DNA from: JALYNX01 sp040905925 | Lineage (GTDB): Bacteria > Actinomycetota > Acidimicrobiia > Spongiisociales > ZC4RG35 | Length of the DNA: 33,990 nucleotides | Direction: 5' to 3' | NCBI GenBank assembly: GCA_040905925.1 | Contig: JBBDQO010000070.1 | Coordinates: 1 to 33,990, forward strand | In this document: positions 32,507 to 33,990 of the stretch, one piece after another | Position numbering within the stretch: the first letter of the stretch is position 1 | Layout of the letters: each line of letters begins with the position of its first letter | Made by a program: the position numbers and the translations under genes | Notes under the pieces: generated by a model | Told to the model about the DNA's origin: nothing | Databases searched by the model: none | Seen by the model: the letters and a program-made list of their open reading frames with translations, nothing else

Positions 32507-33129
32507 GGTTTCTCCGCGTCTTCGGGCAGGAGCCCCCGATTCTCCGCGAACTCCCACAACCTCCGCTGCAGCGCCTTTCTTCCCCGATGCAGTCTCGACA
32601 TCACGGTCCCAATCGGGATGTCGAGGATCTCGGCGATCTCCTTGTAGGAGAATCCTTCCAGATCGGCGAGCAGGACCGGGATCCGAAAGTTCTCGGAAAG
32701 GTCTTCGACCGCCTGTTTGATGTCGGACTCGACTAGCCCATCGAGGACCCGGTCCTCGGTGGTGCGAGCCGCCTCCGCCGACTCTTCGGACCCGATCCGA
32801 CGGTAGAGATAGAGGTCCTCGACCGCTCCGAGATCCACCTCGGAGGGGCGTCGTGACTCCTTGCGATAGTTGTTGATGTAGGTGTTAGTCAGGATCCGGT
32901 ACAGCCACGCCTTGAGGTTGGTCCCCTCTTCGTAGGTGTGATAGGCGCGGTAGGCCTTGAGGAAGGTCTCTTGGACCAGATCCTCGGCGTCCGACGGGTT
33001 GCGGGTCATCCGCATGGCGGCGCTGAACAGTTGCCGGGTGTACTGGAGAGCGTCGCGTTCGAAGTCGGCCTGGTCCGCCATGCCCCGGGGACGGTACCTG
33101 GCCGTTATCCGTTTTCCGTCTTCGGCCAT
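32503..33129 (-). CDS. ECF RNA polymerase sigma factor (SigR/SigH-like)
   Basis: This is a group IV sigma factor. Region 2 is very close to the SigR/SigH type (MRMTRNPSDAEDLVQETFLKAYRAY and EGTNLKAWLYRILTNTYINNYRK). Region 4 is the usual helix-turn-helix (GFSYKEIAEILDIPIGTVMSRLHRGRKAL). It should direct the thiol-oxidative and heat stress response. The start is uncertain: ATG 33127-33129 (used here, 208 aa), GTG 33154-33156 or ATG 33079-33081 are all possible, and none has a strong Shine-Dalgarno. I looked upstream for the GGAAT-N18/19-GTT autoregulatory promoter of this family and did not find it; the upstream DNA is the AT-richer remnant region. Confidence 0.92.
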   Translation of the reverse strand: MAEDGKRITARYRPRGMADQADFERDALQYTRQLFSAAMRMTRNPSDAEDLVQETFLKAYRAYHTYEEGTNLKAWLYRILTNTYINNYRKESRRPSEVDLGAVEDLYLYRRIGSEESAEAARTTEDRVLDGLVESDIKQAVEDLSENFRIPVLLADLEGFSYKEIAEILDIPIGTVMSRLHRGRKALQRRLWEFAENRGLLPEDAEKP

Positions 33130-33167
33130 GTCGGCCGGAGCATCGGGGCCCGGCACACTGTCTAGGG

Positions 33168-33396
33168 CTACCGCGTGTCTTCTATCGATCGAATACTTCT
33201 AACGAATTCCTCTGCCAGATTCTCGAAGAAGTCCCACTCGCCTTTGACGATTCGTTTCGCGACGGTGTTGGCTGGATAGATCAGTACGTCTCCTTGTTGA
33301 CGGTGAAGCGCCAAATCTGATCCTGCTTCGTCGGTCGCGATGACCCACTCGAGTTTTAGATCAGTGGCAAGGGCATAAAGCGTATTTCGGTTCGGA
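33168..33396 (-). pseudogene. 5'-truncated DUF3806-like gene remnant
   Basis: Reading on the minus strand from the 3' end of tRNA-Thr, one frame stays open for about 75 codons to TAG 33168-33170. It encodes NRNTLYALATDLKLEWVIATDEAGSDLALHRQQGDVLIYPANTVAKRIVKGEWDFF-type sequence. The pattern (L-EWV-ATDE-GSD-A, then a short strand, then PAN-V-KRI--GE) matches the C-terminal half of DUF3806 proteins as I remember them. There is no start codon near its beginning and the N-terminal half is missing, so the 5' part seems to have been lost at the tRNA boundary. The DNA is more AT-rich than its neighbours, which suggests foreign origin. Confidence 0.6.
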
Positions 33397-33467
33397 GCCG
33401 GAGAGGGGAGTCGAACCCCTGGCCCACGCCTTACGAGGACGTTGCTCTACCACTGAGCTACTCCGGC
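33397..33467 (-). tRNA. tRNA-Thr (anticodon CGU)
   Basis: A complete 71-nt cloverleaf: acceptor GCCGGAG/CTCCGGC, D arm GCTC/GAGC, anticodon stem ACGTC/GGCGT with loop CTCGTAA (anticodon CGT, reading ACG), a 5-nt variable loop and T arm AGGGG/CCCCT with TTCGACT. No 3' CCA is encoded and no intron is present. The preceding endonuclease remnant runs into its first ten bases. Confidence 0.97.
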
Positions 33468-33920
33468 CAGATATCCAATGTTAGAGGTAGGGGTGGTGCT
33501 GAGCCAGACGACCTTTCTGACCGAGGATCGTGGTCTACCAGTCGGAAATCGTCCGCAAAACGGATTCCCTTCTTCTGGCCGTTGACCGTTGGCACTAATC
33601 GAAGGCTCACCGCCATCTGTCCATCCCAGACCACCGAAGGGAGATAGAAGGTCGTAGGTCGCTATCCAGTCGACTTCATCCTTGGTGTACCGATGAGTCA
33701 CCCAGACTGAGTTGCTCATCACGCGCGCAATCACCACCCGACCGTTCGACGTCGTGTATTCGCATTGGACTCGCTCCAAGCGGCCGTCCTCCTTGCGGAC
33801 CACGATCAAGTCGTAGGGCAGGTCGTCGCCGAAGGGGATGGCGACGCCATGGCCTTGTCGTTGCAGATCGGCCAGGACTATTGCCTCCCCGACCTCGCCC
33901 TTGGCGGTGGTGATTCCCAT
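33458..33920 (-). pseudogene. Group-I-intron-type PD-(D/E)XK endonuclease, frameshifted and active-site mutated
   Basis: A strong Shine-Dalgarno (AGGAGGG) precedes ATG 33918-33920. The N-terminal part matches the PDDEXK_5/I-Ssp6803I-like family: TAKGEVGEAIVLADLQRQGHGVAIPFGDDLPYDLIVV-type sequence with the catalytic Asp at D37, then RVQCEYTTSNG. The last would normally be Q-C-K, so the catalytic Lys is Glu54. After residue 90 (WIATYD) the family C-terminus continues in another frame (FYLPSVVWDGQMAVSLRL...NGQKKGIRFADDF) from about 33650. That frame ends at TAG 33458-33460, inside the tRNA. A short deletion between GACC repeats is the simplest cause. The frame as it stands runs on to a TAG at 33447-33449. 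Both lesions suggest a decayed homing-type nuclease. A sequencing error could explain the frameshift but not the Lys change. Confidence 0.8.
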
Positions 33921-33958
33921 TGTTCCCTCCTGAGATAGAAGGTGTCGGCCCCCGATTC

Positions 33959-33990
33959 TGGCGCGGAGATATCGACCTCTGGGTCGATAT
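33959..33990. repeat. Palindromic hairpin element, copy 2 (cut by the window end)
   Basis: TGGCGCGGAGATAT (33959-33972) is identical to the outer arm of copy 1 at 27007. The inner stem is ATATCGACC (33969-33977) paired with GGTCGATAT (33982-33990) around a 4-nt loop. The inner stem bases differ from copy 1 but remain self-complementary. The second outer arm lies beyond 33990. Confidence 0.75.

Noticed and set aside
33157..33260. GGAAT near 33225 on the minus strand as a possible SigR-type promoter
   Set aside because: No GTT element at the required 18-19 nt spacing.

Overview
This is a GC-rich bacterial chromosome segment, most likely from an uncultured-type member of the Actinomycetota, possibly Acidimicrobiia-like. 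The pointers are CarD, ClpC with a UVR insert, DisA beside RadA, and an ECF sigma/zinc anti-sigma pair of the SigR/RsrA type. A DUF2342 zincin lies next to tilS-hpt-ftsH. The gene order is broadly that of the mycobacterial carD-ispF-cysS, lysS-panC, folE-folP-folB-folK, ftsH and hpt-tilS blocks. The order is from memory and the class-level placement is inference. Many starts are GTG or TTG, and 4-nt start/stop overlaps are frequent.

Layout, left to right. (1) 1-5804, minus strand: the 5' part of tRNA-Thr(UGU), then rlmB, cysS, ispF, carD, disA, radA and a 40-aa membrane peptide. (2) 5837-6781, plus: a zinc-ribbon membrane protein. (3) 6811-12805, minus: a nucleoside-type ABC importer (BMP lipoprotein, double ATPase, two permeases) behind a queuosine-precursor (VUT) transporter, with a strong hairpin between the lipoprotein and ATPase genes. 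(4) 12866-14170, plus: an acyltransferase-3 gene broken by two compensating frameshifts. (5) 14171-17356, minus: an M15 carboxypeptidase and clpC. (6) 17457-18446, plus: a polyprenyl diphosphate synthase, separated from lysS by a multi-hairpin block. (7) 18598-25567, minus: lysS, panC, a DUF2520 protein, a basic unknown protein, then the folate operon (folE, folP, a pseudophosphatase, folB, and folK fused to an ICMT-like membrane methyltransferase domain). (8) 25622-26981, plus: a canonical promoter overlaid by a helically phased operator array, a 25-codon leader ORF, a ribbon-helix-helix regulator and a DUF4097 protein. (9) 27065-33129, minus: ftsH, hpt, tilS, a zincin, a small membrane protein, an anti-sigma factor and an ECF sigma factor. 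(10) 33168-33990, visibly more AT-rich: a 5'-truncated DUF3806-like remnant, intact tRNA-Thr(CGU), a decaying PD-(D/E)XK homing-type endonuclease and half of a palindromic repeat.

Most genes are housekeeping (translation, folate, isoprenoids, pantothenate, proteolysis, redox stress). The points of interest are the RHH/DUF4097 operon, the folK-ICMT fusion, the dead phosphatase in the folate operon, the repeated hairpin with compensatory changes, and the decayed island at the right-hand tRNA. No stretch over 300 bases lacks a gene or remnant. The largest gaps are 5663-5836 (holds the 40-aa ORF), 18447-18597 (hairpins), 25568-25696 (divergent promoter region) and 33168-33396 (remnant). I saw no CRISPR array, insertion sequence, rRNA or origin.
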